NCBI RefSeq assembly: GCF_031326345.1
Contig: NZ_CP133671.1
Location: forward strand, 5,394,001-5,458,000
Direction of reading: 5' to 3'
DNA length: 64,000 nucleotides
DNA from: Aureispira sp. CCB-E
GTDB taxonomy: Bacteria; Bacteroidota; Bacteroidia; Chitinophagales; Saprospiraceae
Of the stretch, positions 1 through 9,643 are shown piece after piece. The notes under the pieces are model-generated. The model did not search any database, had not been told where the DNA came from, and saw only the letters and a program-made list of their open reading frames with translations. A program made the translations under genes and the position numbers. Numbering within the stretch: the first letter of the stretch is position 1; each line of letters starts with the position of its first letter.

Positions 1-1787
1 GTTCCATTCACCCATGGAGTTGATCCTACTCCACCGTTTACAGTACTTGTATTGGTTAATGTCGCAATGGTCGTATATCCTCCACCTGTCGAAATTTGCA
101 CTTCTGCTGTTTCCCGTTGCAAATCAGCAAAAGCGTGGTCAAACGTTAAAGTTGCCGAAGTATAAGCACCTGCCAAACTAAATACAGGCGACCTTAAACG
201 ATCGTTTGCCTTATCACAATTACAATTGTCATCGTTAGAATAGGCAAATTGTGTATTATTGGTGTTGGCAATCGTCCAATAAGGACTACTGGCATTAGCG
301 GCATTGGCTACTAAAAAACGATCTGATCCATTGTTACCTTGTGCAGTAAATGGCGCCAAACCAGTTTCAAAATCTTGATTTAACAACGTTACGGTTCCCC
401 CTCCTGTTGGGGGAATATCATCGTCATTAATCGTTAAATCATGATCTGCTAAATCTCCACTAGCAGCAACAGCATCTCCTGTTGTTGCTACATTAAAAGC
501 AAGCAACAAAGTTTCTACACTTTCTACGACTCCATCATCATAAATGCGAACTCGAACCTGTTGAGTTGGAGTAGCTCCTGCTGGAAATGTCATTGTTGCA
601 GGGCTAATATCATAATCAATGCCATTAGCAGCTGTTCCAGAGGTTGTAAATGTCACTGTTGCAGCCGCAGAAGGAGCCATTGTAATATTGACATCTAACA
701 ATACATCTTGAAAATTACACCCTGTTCCTTCATTAACAATTGTACCACCTCCACTAACAAAACCTATTGTTGGGACAGGAACACCACATTTTGTTGAATT
801 GGGCAAACTTACTCGCCTAGGAGAAGCCGCCATCACAGCACGAACTCGCGCTTTTTGGTCTGCTGTAAAAACATCCATGCAAGCATCGTTGGTATAATCC
901 ATATAATTTTCTACCATATCTCGAGTCCCACAAGAGTTGTGATTCGGACATCCTCCATTAGAAGCATCGGATTCAGGAGTATCGGCACAAAAATCGTCTA
1001 CACCGCAACCGCCATCTCCCCAAATATGCCTTAATCCAACCCAATGCCCAACTTCATGTGTTAATGTTCTTCCCAAGTTATAAGGAGCAGAAGGACCTGG
1101 ATTGGCAACAGAACCAATTGTTCCAGCTCCAACAACAACCCCGTCTGTATTGGCAGCACCGCCATTAGCGTTTAAGCCTGCCAAACCAGAGTTACTTGGG
1201 AATTGTGCCCAACCCAACAAGCCCCCAGATAAGTTGGCACTCCATATATTCATATAATCATTAGGATCCCACTGCGTAGCGGGCTTAATTGTTCCATCTA
1301 CAAAATTACTTGTAAAAGGACCATCTCCATAGGTTGTTATTCTATTGATGCCAGGTTCTGCCATAAGATTATCAGAAGGATCTAAAGTTGCTAGACAAAA
1401 TTGCACTTCTACATCGGCAGCAGCAGGATCTGTACTTCCTGACAAATTTCTAAAATCAAGATTTAATTGATCTAATTGTGCTTGTATCAATGCAGCTGAA
1501 ACATTGTCAATTCCTGCACCGTCTGTAATCACATGAAAAACGACAGGAATAGTTAAAACAGGGGCTCGATACCCTGCACTGACATTCGCTTTATAGGCAT
1601 CTACCAAAGGTGCAAGCCAACGTTCAAACTCTTCTAAAGTTCCTTCTTCAGGATGGTGTTGCCTGTGGTAAGCATCTATCTCCATAGTAGCACATCGAGT
1701 ATCGTGGATATGGAGCGGTGTTTTTTGTGCACTAATTGTTGCACTAAACATAAAAATAATCAGTAAACTCAAGTAGATTTGTTGCAT
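1..1787 (-). CDS. Secreted M43 (pappalysin-like) metalloprotease with Calx-beta region, 3' end cut by window
   Basis: The reading frame is open from ATG at 1787 leftward to base 1, so the C-terminus lies outside the window. It starts with a signal peptide (MQQIYLSLLIIFMFSATISAQ). A zincin motif HEVGHWVGLRH begins at about residue 244, the HEXXHXXGXXH form of metzincins, and is followed by Cys-rich loops (GGCGVDDFCADTPESD) and a Met-turn-like NYMDYTND, as in peptidase family M43. Around residues 365-440 lies a Calx-beta-like segment (YDDGVVESVETLLLAFNV), then a jelly-roll-like region (FETGLAPFTAQGN). Most such proteins in this phylum end in a T9SS sorting domain, but that part is not visible. 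It is probably a secreted or surface protease. It is transcribed divergently from tyrS. The family call is firm; the substrate is unknown. Confidence 0.88.
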   Translation of the reverse strand, partial: MQQIYLSLLIIFMFSATISAQKTPLHIHDTRCATMEIDAYHRQHHPEEGTLEEFERWLAPLVDAYKANVSAGYRAPVLTIPVVFHVITDGAGIDNVSAALIQAQLDQLNLDFRNLSGSTDPAAADVEVQFCLATLDPSDNLMAEPGINRITTYGDGPFTSNFVDGTIKPATQWDPNDYMNIWSANLSGGLLGWAQFPSNSGLAGLNANGGAANTDGVVVGAGTIGSVANPGPSAPYNLGRTLTHEVGHWVGLRHIWGDGGCGVDDFCADTPESDASNGGCPNHNSCGTRDMVENYMDYTNDACMDVFTADQKARVRAVMAASPRRVSLPNSTKCGVPVPTIGFVSGGGTIVNEGTGCNFQDVLLDVNITMAPSAAATVTFTTSGTAANGIDYDISPATMTFPAGATPTQQVRVRIYDDGVVESVETLLLAFNVATTGDAVAASGDLADHDLTINDDDIPPTGGGTVTLLNQDFETGLAPFTAQGNNGSDRFLVANAANASSPYWTIANTNNTQFAYSNDDNCNCDKANDRLRSPVFSLAGAYTSATLTFDHAFADLQRETAEVQISTGGGYTTIATLTNTSTVNGGVGSTPWVNG

Positions 1788-2338
1788 AACCTTTTTTTTA
1801 ACAGTTAGATATTTTTTTCAACGTTTACAATAGTTTTAACTAAACATTGCGTTCTCTAGCTGGGGGATAATTATATTTGGCTATGAGGCGAATTACAATA
1901 ATAATAATTTTAATCCATTATAAAACATAGAATTATTCTTTTCTGAAGAAGAAAATTTCCATAAATAAGGTTTCTAGTTTTATAGCCTTTTCGCAACTTG
2001 CGGAAGTTTCCTATCCATATTTTTTATTTTTTTTCGGCTTTGTGGAACTTCCTTTGTTAAGGAATAGTTGTGTAATCAAGATTTTTAAGAGAAAAACATA
2101 CGAAAACACAATATATACTCCATAGATCTAGTAGTTCTAAACAATATTTCTTGTCCCTATTAAATCTTCTTGGTGATATTACAGGAAACCTTACTATTTT
2201 CATCGCATTTTATTTCATACATACATTGGATTGTGTATTTTGTGGCCTCGTAAAAAACAGTTGTTCGACTCTATTTTACTTGACAATTCTAAAATAAGCT
2301 TAAACCGTCAATAAGTCCGAACACTAAAAAACTAGATT
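1788..2338. other. Divergent intergenic region, M43 protease / tyrS
   Basis: This AT-rich stretch of about 550 bp lies between two divergent genes and must hold both promoters. I see no convincing ORF, tRNA or T-box-like element upstream of tyrS, and no clear terminator. No promoter could be placed with confidence. Confidence 0.5.
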
Positions 2339-3844
2339 ATGAACTTTATAGAAGAACTTACTTGGAGAGGACTGTTAAAAAACAAGTCTGAAGGATTAGA
2401 AGAAGCATTGCAAAAAGGTCCTATAAAAGCCTATATAGGGTACGACCCTACAGCCCCATCGCTTACTATTGGAAACTTAGTAACTATGATGTTGTTGAAA
2501 CACTTGCAGCTGCACGGTCATCAGCCCATTGTTTTGATGGGAGGTGCTACCGGAAAAATTGGTGACCCATCGGGAAAAGATGCCGAGCGTCAATTACTTA
2601 GTTATGATGTTATCAATTCAAACATAGCGCGTTTTAAAAAGCAATTTCGCAACCACTTGGATTTTGAAGGAGACAATGCAGCCATTGTGCTCAACAATGC
2701 CGATTTTTATGACGGCATGGATGTCTTTACTTTTTTAAGAGATATTGGAAAAAACATTACGGTCAATTATATGATGGCCAAAGATTCGGTCAAAAATCGT
2801 ATTAATGATAGAGAACAAGGTCTCTCTTTCACGGAATTTTCGTACCAACTAATTCAAGGGTACGATTTCCAATACCTATACAAAAACTATGGTTGTGTCT
2901 TAGAAATGGGGGGTTCTGACCAATGGGGGAATATTACAACAGGTACGCACTTTGTTGGTAAAGCAGGTGGGAAAGCCTATGGTTTAACCTGCCCTCTATT
3001 AACCAATTCAGATGGTTCGAAGATTGGAAAATCGGCAGGAGGCACACTTTGGTTGGCAGCTGACATGACAAGTCCTTATAAGTTCTACCAATACTGGATT
3101 GACAAAATTAGTGACGAAGATATTGCCAAAGTATTTAAAATTTTCTCTTTAAAATCTAGAGCAGAGATTGAGGCTTTATTGGAAGAACACTTGGAAAGCA
3201 ATCCTAGATTTTTGTTGCAAACACTTGCTGAGGAATTAACCATTCGTGTACATTCCAAAGAAGCTTGTGATGCTGTAAAAAGAGCAACAGAAATTACGTT
3301 TAATAGTAAAATTAAGCCTGATTTTTTGAAAAGCCTTTCTCCTGATGATTTTGATATTTTGAGAGAAGAACTTCCAACATTCTACATTGACTTATTTTTG
3401 CTAAACAATGGCATTCAGATTGATGACTTGTTGGTCAATAGTAATGAAACATTGCCATCTAAAGGAAAAATTCGTAGTGCCATCAAAGGCAATGCCCTAG
3501 CTATTAATGCTGTAAAAGCTAAAAGTCATTCAGATATGATTACGGCTAGTGATTTGATCCATGGAACTGTTTTGTTTGTTCAAAATGGTAAGAAAAATAA
3601 ATTCTTAGGAATTCCTTATGCGACAAGTGAACAGGATGAAATCGTATTAAAGACATACTACGAACATCATTTAACAGTAGAACAAGCAGCAGAAGATACT
3701 GAAGTTCCTAGCGTTGTTTTGGATGCTAACTTAAAAGAGGTGGTTGCCAATTTGATTGAAAAGGGGTACCTAGAACACAATGGCAACGATACAGTTCTAA
3801 CAGTAAAAGGACTATTGTTTTCTAAAACAAAATTTGGGACTTAA
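2339..3844 (+). CDS. tyrS: Tyrosyl-tRNA synthetase with C-terminal extension
   Basis: TyrRS charges tRNA-Tyr in the cytoplasm. The class I signature appears as DPTAPSLTIGN (residues 36-46; HIGH-like) and the KMSKS loop as KIGKS (229-233). The tyrosine pocket is visible in YQLIQGYDF and GGSDQWGNI. An S4 RNA-binding domain runs from about 360 to FVQNGKKNKFLGI, ending near residue 425, where bacterial TyrRS proteins (about 420-430 aa) normally stop. A further 76 residues follow, with predicted helices and a strand pair (LTVEQAAEDTEV, VVANLIEKGYLEHNGNDTVL) that resemble a winged-helix fold. The gene stands alone and ends in a hairpin terminator. Function is certain; the role of the extension is not known. 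Confidence 0.96.
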   Translation: MNFIEELTWRGLLKNKSEGLEEALQKGPIKAYIGYDPTAPSLTIGNLVTMMLLKHLQLHGHQPIVLMGGATGKIGDPSGKDAERQLLSYDVINSNIARFKKQFRNHLDFEGDNAAIVLNNADFYDGMDVFTFLRDIGKNITVNYMMAKDSVKNRINDREQGLSFTEFSYQLIQGYDFQYLYKNYGCVLEMGGSDQWGNITTGTHFVGKAGGKAYGLTCPLLTNSDGSKIGKSAGGTLWLAADMTSPYKFYQYWIDKISDEDIAKVFKIFSLKSRAEIEALLEEHLESNPRFLLQTLAEELTIRVHSKEACDAVKRATEITFNSKIKPDFLKSLSPDDFDILREELPTFYIDLFLLNNGIQIDDLLVNSNETLPSKGKIRSAIKGNALAINAVKAKSHSDMITASDLIHGTVLFVQNGKKNKFLGIPYATSEQDEIVLKTYYEHHLTVEQAAEDTEVPSVVLDANLKEVVANLIEKGYLEHNGNDTVLTVKGLLFSKTKFGT

Positions 3845-3925
3845 ATAAAAGATAAGGTAGAAATACTTTATTTATACAATAAGTAGCAGTGTTACTATTA
3901 CGCAAGCACTGTTTTCAAAGAATAG

Positions 3926-3955
3926 AGGGAATGTACACTGGCACATTCCCTTTTT
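3926..3955 (+). terminator. Rho-independent terminator after tyrS
   Basis: A perfect 9-bp inverted repeat (AGGGAATGT at 3926-3934, ACATTCCCT at 3943-3951) with an 8-nt loop is followed by a short T-run. It lies 80 bp after tyrS in the gap before the convergent protease gene. Confidence 0.85.
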
Positions 3956-3977
3956 CTATTAACAAACTACTGCACTA

Positions 3978-5504
3978 TTAATGCTGTATCAGTACTTTCT
4001 TTGTTGCTATTCTATCCTGCATTTGAACAACCATCATATACACTCCTGAGGTTAAATCTTGTGTATTCAATTGATAATATTGCTGCCCGCTTGAAAGGTT
4101 TTGCTCTTCCAATTGCACTATTATTCTTCCATTGACATCTACCAATTGTATCGTTACATCGCCTAAGTTTTCTAAATCAAATAGGACATCCAAACGATGG
4201 TTGGCTGGATTAGGAAAACATTGTAGCTTATTGGTAGTCGAAGGTTCTGCATCTATTTCGGTGGACAATTCTACCGTAGGCATTCCACTATGACCATGCA
4301 TTGGCGACACATAAATAGCACTAGAACTTGTACAAGAAGCAAAGGAACAACCTTGCATTTGAGTCTTAAAAATACCTCCTAATTCTATCTTAAATCCTGG
4401 TTCCAAATGAATGGATTGACCAGCTTGGTAGCTTACATTCGCATTGCTAGATACTATGTTCTTAGCATTAATAACTTGATTCGCAGCAACCGTAGATAGA
4501 TTGGTTATAGTAGCCCATATAGATATATTTTCTTTGCACCCCACATAATCTACTTCCTCAAAAATCCAGCTATTGGGTTCATTCTCGCAAGGGCAAGGCT
4601 GATTTCTATGGGCATAAATTGCCGCTCTATCATTTTGCAACACGGTTAGCATTCGCTGTGCTTGATCCTCCGAGAAGACATTTCGACAATCATCGTTAGT
4701 ATACGACATGACATTAAATATATTGGGAACAAATAAATCTCCATTTAAGTCATAAAAAGGATTTCCTGAATAGGTACAATTATTACCTTGCCCATCGCTA
4801 GACACACGCCCTCCTAAACCATGATCTGCGGGAGTATCACACATCCCATCTCCTCTTGTTGTACACCCTGTACCATCTACATATTCCACTGCATTTGCAT
4901 CGTGGTTATTAGGAATTCCATCTGCCAACAGATAAGTTCGTTCGTGTGTATGCAGCAAACCCAAATAATGCCCAATTTCATGCGCTAATGTATTCCCAGT
5001 AGACATTGCGTTATGCATGATAATACAATCCCCTGTCATCCAAGGAAAATAAGCCCAAGACGCAATAAAACCATCTGTCGTTGGATTGGTAATCGGTGCA
5101 TAAAAAACATCAATGGCATAAGAAACTCTACTAGGAAAAAAGAAGTCATTTAATACAATTGAATCCACCTCATTCGTATACAATGTTGTATTGTCAATAT
5201 AATGGATATCTGGACAAATTTTGAATGTCAAATCCATTGCTTGTTGATAATGCGTATTTGCATTTTCTACGCCAGCCAATATTTCTTCTGCTGAGATTCC
5301 TCCCGAACCATCAGAACGCCGTACAATATGTATTTTTAATAAAATTTCTATGGCTTGATTGGAGGAGCGTGTATAAAGTTGTTTTTGCTGAACTTGTTGC
5401 AGCCATCCTCTTGGTGGAGTGATATATTTTGTTCCACAACTTTGCCCATAATGTTCTCCAATGATAAAGAAACAAAATAGTAAGCTACTTAATAATATTT
5501 TCAT
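3978..5504 (-). CDS. Secreted M43 metalloprotease with T9SS type A sorting domain
   Basis: A second M43-type zinc protease. ATG at 5504 starts a good signal peptide (MKILLSSLLFCFFIIGEHYGQS); the longer frame opens only with TTG at 5537 and adds an unlikely leader. The zinc motif HEIGHYLGLLH begins at about residue 175, with GDGMCDTPADHG and the Met-turn-like NVMSYTND downstream. Near residues 340-390 there is a segment like the Bacteroidota 3-coathanger stack domain (YQAGQSIHLEPGFKIELGG). The last 80 residues (CFPNPANHRLDVLF to GVYMMVVQMQD and KKVLIQH) are a typical T9SS type A signal, so the protein is probably exported by T9SS and surface-attached or released. It starts 33 bp after the S74-domain gene and is probably co-transcribed with it. 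Confidence 0.93.
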   Translation of the reverse strand: MKILLSSLLFCFFIIGEHYGQSCGTKYITPPRGWLQQVQQKQLYTRSSNQAIEILLKIHIVRRSDGSGGISAEEILAGVENANTHYQQAMDLTFKICPDIHYIDNTTLYTNEVDSIVLNDFFFPSRVSYAIDVFYAPITNPTTDGFIASWAYFPWMTGDCIIMHNAMSTGNTLAHEIGHYLGLLHTHERTYLLADGIPNNHDANAVEYVDGTGCTTRGDGMCDTPADHGLGGRVSSDGQGNNCTYSGNPFYDLNGDLFVPNIFNVMSYTNDDCRNVFSEDQAQRMLTVLQNDRAAIYAHRNQPCPCENEPNSWIFEEVDYVGCKENISIWATITNLSTVAANQVINAKNIVSSNANVSYQAGQSIHLEPGFKIELGGIFKTQMQGCSFASCTSSSAIYVSPMHGHSGMPTVELSTEIDAEPSTTNKLQCFPNPANHRLDVLFDLENLGDVTIQLVDVNGRIIVQLEEQNLSSGQQYYQLNTQDLTSGVYMMVVQMQDRIATKKVLIQH

Positions 5505-5537
5505 AACATTTAGATTTTTTGTCAGTGAACGAATCAA

Positions 5538-6572
5538 TTACTTTTGCTCTAGACGCTCTAAACGTTGGTGGAGCTGTTTAATTAGTTGTTGCTGTTGCTC
5601 AATTAACTCCTGTTGCTCTTGAACTGCTTTTACCAAAATTGGAGTTAATCCTATGTAGTTGACACTTTTGATTGACTGTAGCTGTTCTCCTTCCTCTTTC
5701 AGTTCTTTGGGATGCACTACTTCTACATTTTTGACTAATGTTGGGAATACTTGTTCTAAATCTTGTGCAATAAATCCATACTGCTCCCCTGTAGGCAAAT
5801 TCAAACTTGGAATCGTTTTATAACTATAGGACTTAGGCGTTAATTTATCAATCATAGCCAATGCACCATCTACCTCTTTAATGTTTTCTTTTGTTGCCAG
5901 ATCCGAAGACTGAGTGACAACACCAGAAACATAGACATCCCCTGCAAAATATCCTGCCTCTCCTATGGATGAAGCGGTAAAAGAATAAATGCCTTTCCCT
6001 GTTCCATTATTGCTATTGTACATAAAATTATAGATGCCATAATTAGAACTTCCTGCTCCACCATTATAATAATTGTAAATACCTCGACCGCTTCCTTCAC
6101 TAGAAACGCTGTTGTTAATACCATATGCCATTCCTGTCCCATCATTAGTTATTTCATTATAAACACCATAACGAGCACCACTGCCATCGTGCTTTATTTT
6201 ATTATAAAGTCCATAAGCTTTACTGCTTCCATTTCCCAACACATAACTATATGCCCCATAGGCATGCTGCGAAGAAGAAGCACTTGCATTTTGTTGAACA
6301 AAGTTATGGATTCCGTACTTTAAGCCATTTCCTCCACTAAACACTTGGTTTCGCAACCCATATTTTGAGCCTGTCGCATTCCTACTATTGGCTAACATCA
6401 AGCTAGCTCCTTGATTGGATTGAAAAATATTCAATTGAGCAGACGAAACGGTAGAATTTCCCACAGCCACTCTACCATCTGACCGAACTTCTATTTGAGA
6501 AAAAGTGCTTGGCAAAAAAACATACATAAAAAAAGCCATAACAGCCACGGGGAATAATCTTGGATTGTTCAT
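5538..6572 (-). CDS. Secreted repeat protein with C-terminal S74 intramolecular chaperone domain
   Basis: The protein has a signal peptide (MNNPRLFPVAVMAFFMYVFLPSTFS), then about 160 residues of loose repeats, each carrying a YG(L/I/V)xN core (YGLRN, YGIHN, YGLYN, YGVYN, YGINN, YGIYN) roughly every 18-25 residues, which suggests a beta-solenoid or fibre. The C-terminal 120 residues match the Peptidase_S74 chaperone of endosialidase-type tail fibres: SSDLATKENIKEV, LTPKSYSYK, YGFIAQDLEQVFP and VNYIGLTPILVKAVQEQ, then a Gln-rich coiled coil. In that family the domain trimerises the fibre and cuts itself off just before an S/D pair. It is probably a trimeric surface or secreted fibre. It lies upstream of the M43 protease in the same direction. 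Confidence 0.85.
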   Translation of the reverse strand: MNNPRLFPVAVMAFFMYVFLPSTFSQIEVRSDGRVAVGNSTVSSAQLNIFQSNQGASLMLANSRNATGSKYGLRNQVFSGGNGLKYGIHNFVQQNASASSSQHAYGAYSYVLGNGSSKAYGLYNKIKHDGSGARYGVYNEITNDGTGMAYGINNSVSSEGSGRGIYNYYNGGAGSSNYGIYNFMYNSNNGTGKGIYSFTASSIGEAGYFAGDVYVSGVVTQSSDLATKENIKEVDGALAMIDKLTPKSYSYKTIPSLNLPTGEQYGFIAQDLEQVFPTLVKNVEVVHPKELKEEGEQLQSIKSVNYIGLTPILVKAVQEQQELIEQQQQLIKQLHQRLERLEQK

Positions 6573-6727
6573 AAATTTGATTTTTAAATTGTTTGAGTAT
6601 AATAATTTTCTTTTTCCAATGCATTAAAAAATATATACACAAATATCATTTAATCTACCTCCAGATACAATCCGTGCAACAACGATACTTTTGCGGGATT
6701 TCCCTACTCTTATTTAGGGGATAGCAC

Positions 6728-6766
6728 AAAAAAGAGGGCATTGACTCAAGCAAGCCAATACCCTCT
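6728..6766 (-). terminator. Rho-independent terminator after riboflavin synthase
   Basis: An inverted repeat with arms at 6733-6743 (AGAGGGCATTG) and 6756-6766 (CAATACCCTCT) is preceded on the plus strand by an A-run, which is a U-run in the minus-strand transcript. It lies 60 bp downstream of the riboflavin synthase stop. Confidence 0.8.
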
Positions 6767-6827
6767 CCCTAATAGATACTCTCTGATTAATTATATCTTA
6801 CTATGCTACTTTCTAAATAGTCAAAAC

Positions 6828-7427
6828 TTATAGTTTCCCCGCATATAACTTTGCATATTTAGCAATGTATTTTCCTAAAATATCAAATTCTAAATTAACA
6901 GCATCTCCAACTTTCATATTCCTAAACACCGTTTCTTCGAACGTATAGGGAATAATAGCGACTGAAAAACTATTGGGTGCAGGATCTACAACAGTAAGAC
7001 TGGTACCATTTACACAAATCGACCCCTTATCGACTACCAAATGCTCTTCTGTTTCTTCGTATTCAAATGTAAAATACCAACTACCGTCTACTTCTTTGAT
7101 ATGGGTACACGTTCCCGTTTTATCGACATGACCTTGTATAATGTGACCATCCAAACGAGCATTAAAAACCATAGCGCGCTCCAAATTAACTTCTGTTCCA
7201 ACGATCCAATCGCCCAAATTCGTCTTTAACATCGTCTCTTCAATAGCCGTAACCGTATATTGATTGCCATCAATAGCAACAACTGTCAAACAAACCCCAT
7301 TATGTGCCACACTTTCATCAATTTTTAGCTCTTTGGTCATTTCAGCCTCGATTGTAATGTGAATGTTGCTACCTTCTTTTTCTATTTTTTGAACAACTCC
7401 TAATTCTTTGATAATTCCTGTAAACAT
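6828..7427 (-). CDS. ribE: Riboflavin synthase, alpha subunit
   Basis: This enzyme dismutates two 6,7-dimethyl-8-ribityllumazine molecules to riboflavin and a pyrimidine. The N-terminal MFTGIIKELG is diagnostic. Two lumazine-binding barrel repeats are visible: the first with VAHNGVCLTVVAI and LERAMVFNARLDGHIIQGHVD, the second with DKGSICVNGTSLTVVDPAPNSF and VNLEFDILGKYIAKY. Length 199 aa is normal. The partner enzyme, lumazine synthase, is also in this window at 62026-62547, far away, so the pathway is not clustered. No FMN riboswitch was recognised in the 130 bp upstream. Confidence 0.97.
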   Translation of the reverse strand: MFTGIIKELGVVQKIEKEGSNIHITIEAEMTKELKIDESVAHNGVCLTVVAIDGNQYTVTAIEETMLKTNLGDWIVGTEVNLERAMVFNARLDGHIIQGHVDKTGTCTHIKEVDGSWYFTFEYEETEEHLVVDKGSICVNGTSLTVVDPAPNSFSVAIIPYTFEETVFRNMKVGDAVNLEFDILGKYIAKYAKLYAGKL

Positions 7428-7560
7428 ATTTTATATTGTATTGTTTCTTAGATTATTACCAACCATTTTGCACCAACTAATAATAATTTGTGATTTGCCT
7501 TTTAACAAGCCAAACACATACACTAAAGTACTAGCAATATGGTTAATCGTATCTTTGTAA

Positions 7561-9066
7561 TCATTGTTTTATAATATATTTTTCCAATTGAGAAGCGATG
7601 TTTCTATTGTCAGACAACCGAGGTACTTTATTTTGTCCTCCAAGTTTGCCAATTGATTTCATATAATTCCTAAAAGCATCTCTATGCAGCGGTCGAATTT
7701 TTAACGTTTGCAACACTTTCCCCTCAATTAAATCCTTGTAATAAATGTTTTGTGCCTGCATTTTTTTGTCTACTGTTTGAGCAAAAGCCTCTAAATTATC
7801 AGGCACAACATCAAATGCCACCAACCACTCATGATAAGGCAAAGCTTGATGAGGTGGTTGCACTTGAGGCGCAACCGTAAACTCTATGATTTTTGCACCA
7901 TACAAAGCTGCGGCTTCCAAGATGGCAGTTTCTACCTCTTTGGCAATGACATGCTCGCCAAAAGCAGAGATAAAATGTTTAACACGTCCTGTAACCTTGA
8001 TTCGATAAGGATTTGTTGATACAAATTCTACCGTATCTCCTATTTTATATCCCCACAGTCCTGCATTGGTATTCAGTACAACAGCATACTGTACTCCTAG
8101 TTCAACTTCTTCCAAAGATAATCGTTTAGGAACCTCTTTTCCCATTTCGCTCAATGGAACAAATTCAAAGAAAATCCCAGAATTAACATTCAACAACAAA
8201 CCATCATCCTCTTGTTGATCTTGAAACGCCAAAAAACCTTCTGATGCAGGATATGTTTCTACACTTGGAATTTTTGCACCAACCAAAGCCTCTAGTTTAG
8301 CACGATAAGGTTCAAAGTTTACCCCACCATATACAAACATAGAAAAATTGGGAAAGACATCCAATACTGTTTTTTTGCCCGTATATTCTAACAATCGCTC
8401 ATAATACATTTGCACCCAAGGAGGAATGCCGCTAATTAAACGCATATCTTCCTTTGCTGTTTCTAAGACAATTTTATCTAGTTTTTGTTCCCAATCCTCT
8501 ATACAATTTGTTGTATAAGTTGGCATTTGGCTTTTTTTTAGCCAAGCAGGAATCAAGTGATTGGAAATTCCTGACAGGCGTCCTGTTGGTATATTGTAAT
8601 GCTCTTCTAGAGTTGGGCTTCCTGAAAGAAACATCATTTTACCATCCATAAAATCGGTTCTTCCTGTTGTTGCCATATAATGAAAAATAGCATTTCTAGC
8701 TGTTCCAAAATGATTGGGAATGCTTTCTTTAGTCAAAGGAATATATTTGGCGCCCGAAGTTGTTCCAGATGTTTTGGCATAATATTGAGGTTTGCCCTTC
8801 CACAAAACATTAGATTGCCCCGCATTAATTCGGTAGATATAAGGTTTTAAATCCTCATAATCAGCTAAAGGAATTTGCATTTTAAAATCTTGATAAGACT
8901 TAATTTTGTCCATATTATGCTCCTTACCAAAAAATGTCCTTCGCCCTACCTGTATTAATTGTTCTCGTATTTTTGCCTGATAACGAAGTGCATTAGAAGC
9001 ATCTCGCTCCACTTTTTTAGAGATAAACTTGGCTATTGGATAAACGATCTTTGTTTTTAATGACAT
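7561..9066 (-). CDS. GH3 auxin-responsive-promoter family protein
   Basis: The 501-aa protein matches the GH3 family, acyl-adenylating enzymes that in plants join amino acids to jasmonate or auxin. Visible markers: KTSGTTSGAKYIPLT (ATP/AMP P-loop motif, about residues 100-115), YPASEGFLAFQD, an YAVVLNTNAGLWGYKIGDTV stretch and GRVKHFISAFGEHV. Bacteroidota commonly carry one such gene; its acyl and amine substrates are not established. No signal peptide, so cytoplasmic. It is on the same strand as ribE, 134 bp upstream of it; co-transcription is possible but not shown. Confidence 0.9.
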   Translation of the reverse strand: MSLKTKIVYPIAKFISKKVERDASNALRYQAKIREQLIQVGRRTFFGKEHNMDKIKSYQDFKMQIPLADYEDLKPYIYRINAGQSNVLWKGKPQYYAKTSGTTSGAKYIPLTKESIPNHFGTARNAIFHYMATTGRTDFMDGKMMFLSGSPTLEEHYNIPTGRLSGISNHLIPAWLKKSQMPTYTTNCIEDWEQKLDKIVLETAKEDMRLISGIPPWVQMYYERLLEYTGKKTVLDVFPNFSMFVYGGVNFEPYRAKLEALVGAKIPSVETYPASEGFLAFQDQQEDDGLLLNVNSGIFFEFVPLSEMGKEVPKRLSLEEVELGVQYAVVLNTNAGLWGYKIGDTVEFVSTNPYRIKVTGRVKHFISAFGEHVIAKEVETAILEAAALYGAKIIEFTVAPQVQPPHQALPYHEWLVAFDVVPDNLEAFAQTVDKKMQAQNIYYKDLIEGKVLQTLKIRPLHRDAFRNYMKSIGKLGGQNKVPRLSDNRNIASQLEKYIIKQ

Positions 9067-9210
9067 TGGTCTTAATCTTAGAATTTGATGAGCACAAAAA
9101 TAAGCTTAAAGTCATAAATTGTACTATTTTATGGATTCTAATTTCGTTTCAAATAAGATATTACTTGCAACAATTCTTAATCCCAAAATCAATCTCATCT
9201 AGCTAAAAAC

Positions 9211-9245
9211 AAAAAACTCTTCCAACTATCACTAGAAGGAAGAGT
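9211..9245 (-). terminator. Terminator-like hairpin upstream of the GH3 gene
   Basis: ACTCTTCC at 9216-9223 pairs perfectly with GGAAGAGT at 9238-9245. A-rich sequence on the left gives a U-tract in the minus-strand transcript. It would stop transcription arriving from the ADP-ribosylglycohydrolase gene before the GH3 gene. Confidence 0.6.
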
Positions 9246-9421
9246 CCTAAAAACCCAAACAAATAAACACAAAGATATAACGAAGATAAACATATTTTTC
9301 AGAACTTTTAAAGAGTACCACAAAATTTTATGCTTTTTTTTGAAAATTCAAAGTATTTTTTAAGTAATAACTTCGTTTTCAGCTCAAACAAGCCTACAAA
9401 AGGGCTTCATTCTATTTTAAT

Positions 9422-9640
9422 AATACTCCGTTGATTACCTGCGGTGCTACTTCGTGGTAGCTCCCTGCGGTCGTGAGATCGCTATCGCTTAGTTTTTTAG
9501 TTTTCCTACGAACCCGTAGGCTCACGAAGTAAAAACGTAAAAAAGCATCTTGCATTAGTTTGATTACCACTTTTAGCATAAAGGTTAACAAAGAACATCT
9601 TACTGATAATCAAACTAATACAATTTTTCAACGGAGTAAT
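9422..9640. repeat. MITE-like element with terminal inverted repeats
   Basis: AATACTCCGTTG (9422-9433) and CAACGGAGTAAT (9629-9640) are inverted repeats (11 of 12). Inside lie further pairs: TTAGTTTGATTA near 9555 with TAATCAAACTAA near 9607, ACTTCGTG near 9450 with CACGAAGT near 9523, and the hairpin CCTACG-AACC-CGTAGG near 9505. TTTTAA flanks both ends (9415-9420 and 9642-9647), a possible target duplication. No ORF of note is inside. A related end, AATACTCCATTGATTAC, occurs at 44482. It is probably a small non-autonomous mobile element or a structured intergenic repeat. Confidence 0.5.
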
Positions 9641-9643
9641 GTT

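Noticed and set aside
7428-7560. FMN riboswitch upstream of riboflavin synthase
   Set aside because: The short AT-rich leader lacks recognisable RFN-element blocks.
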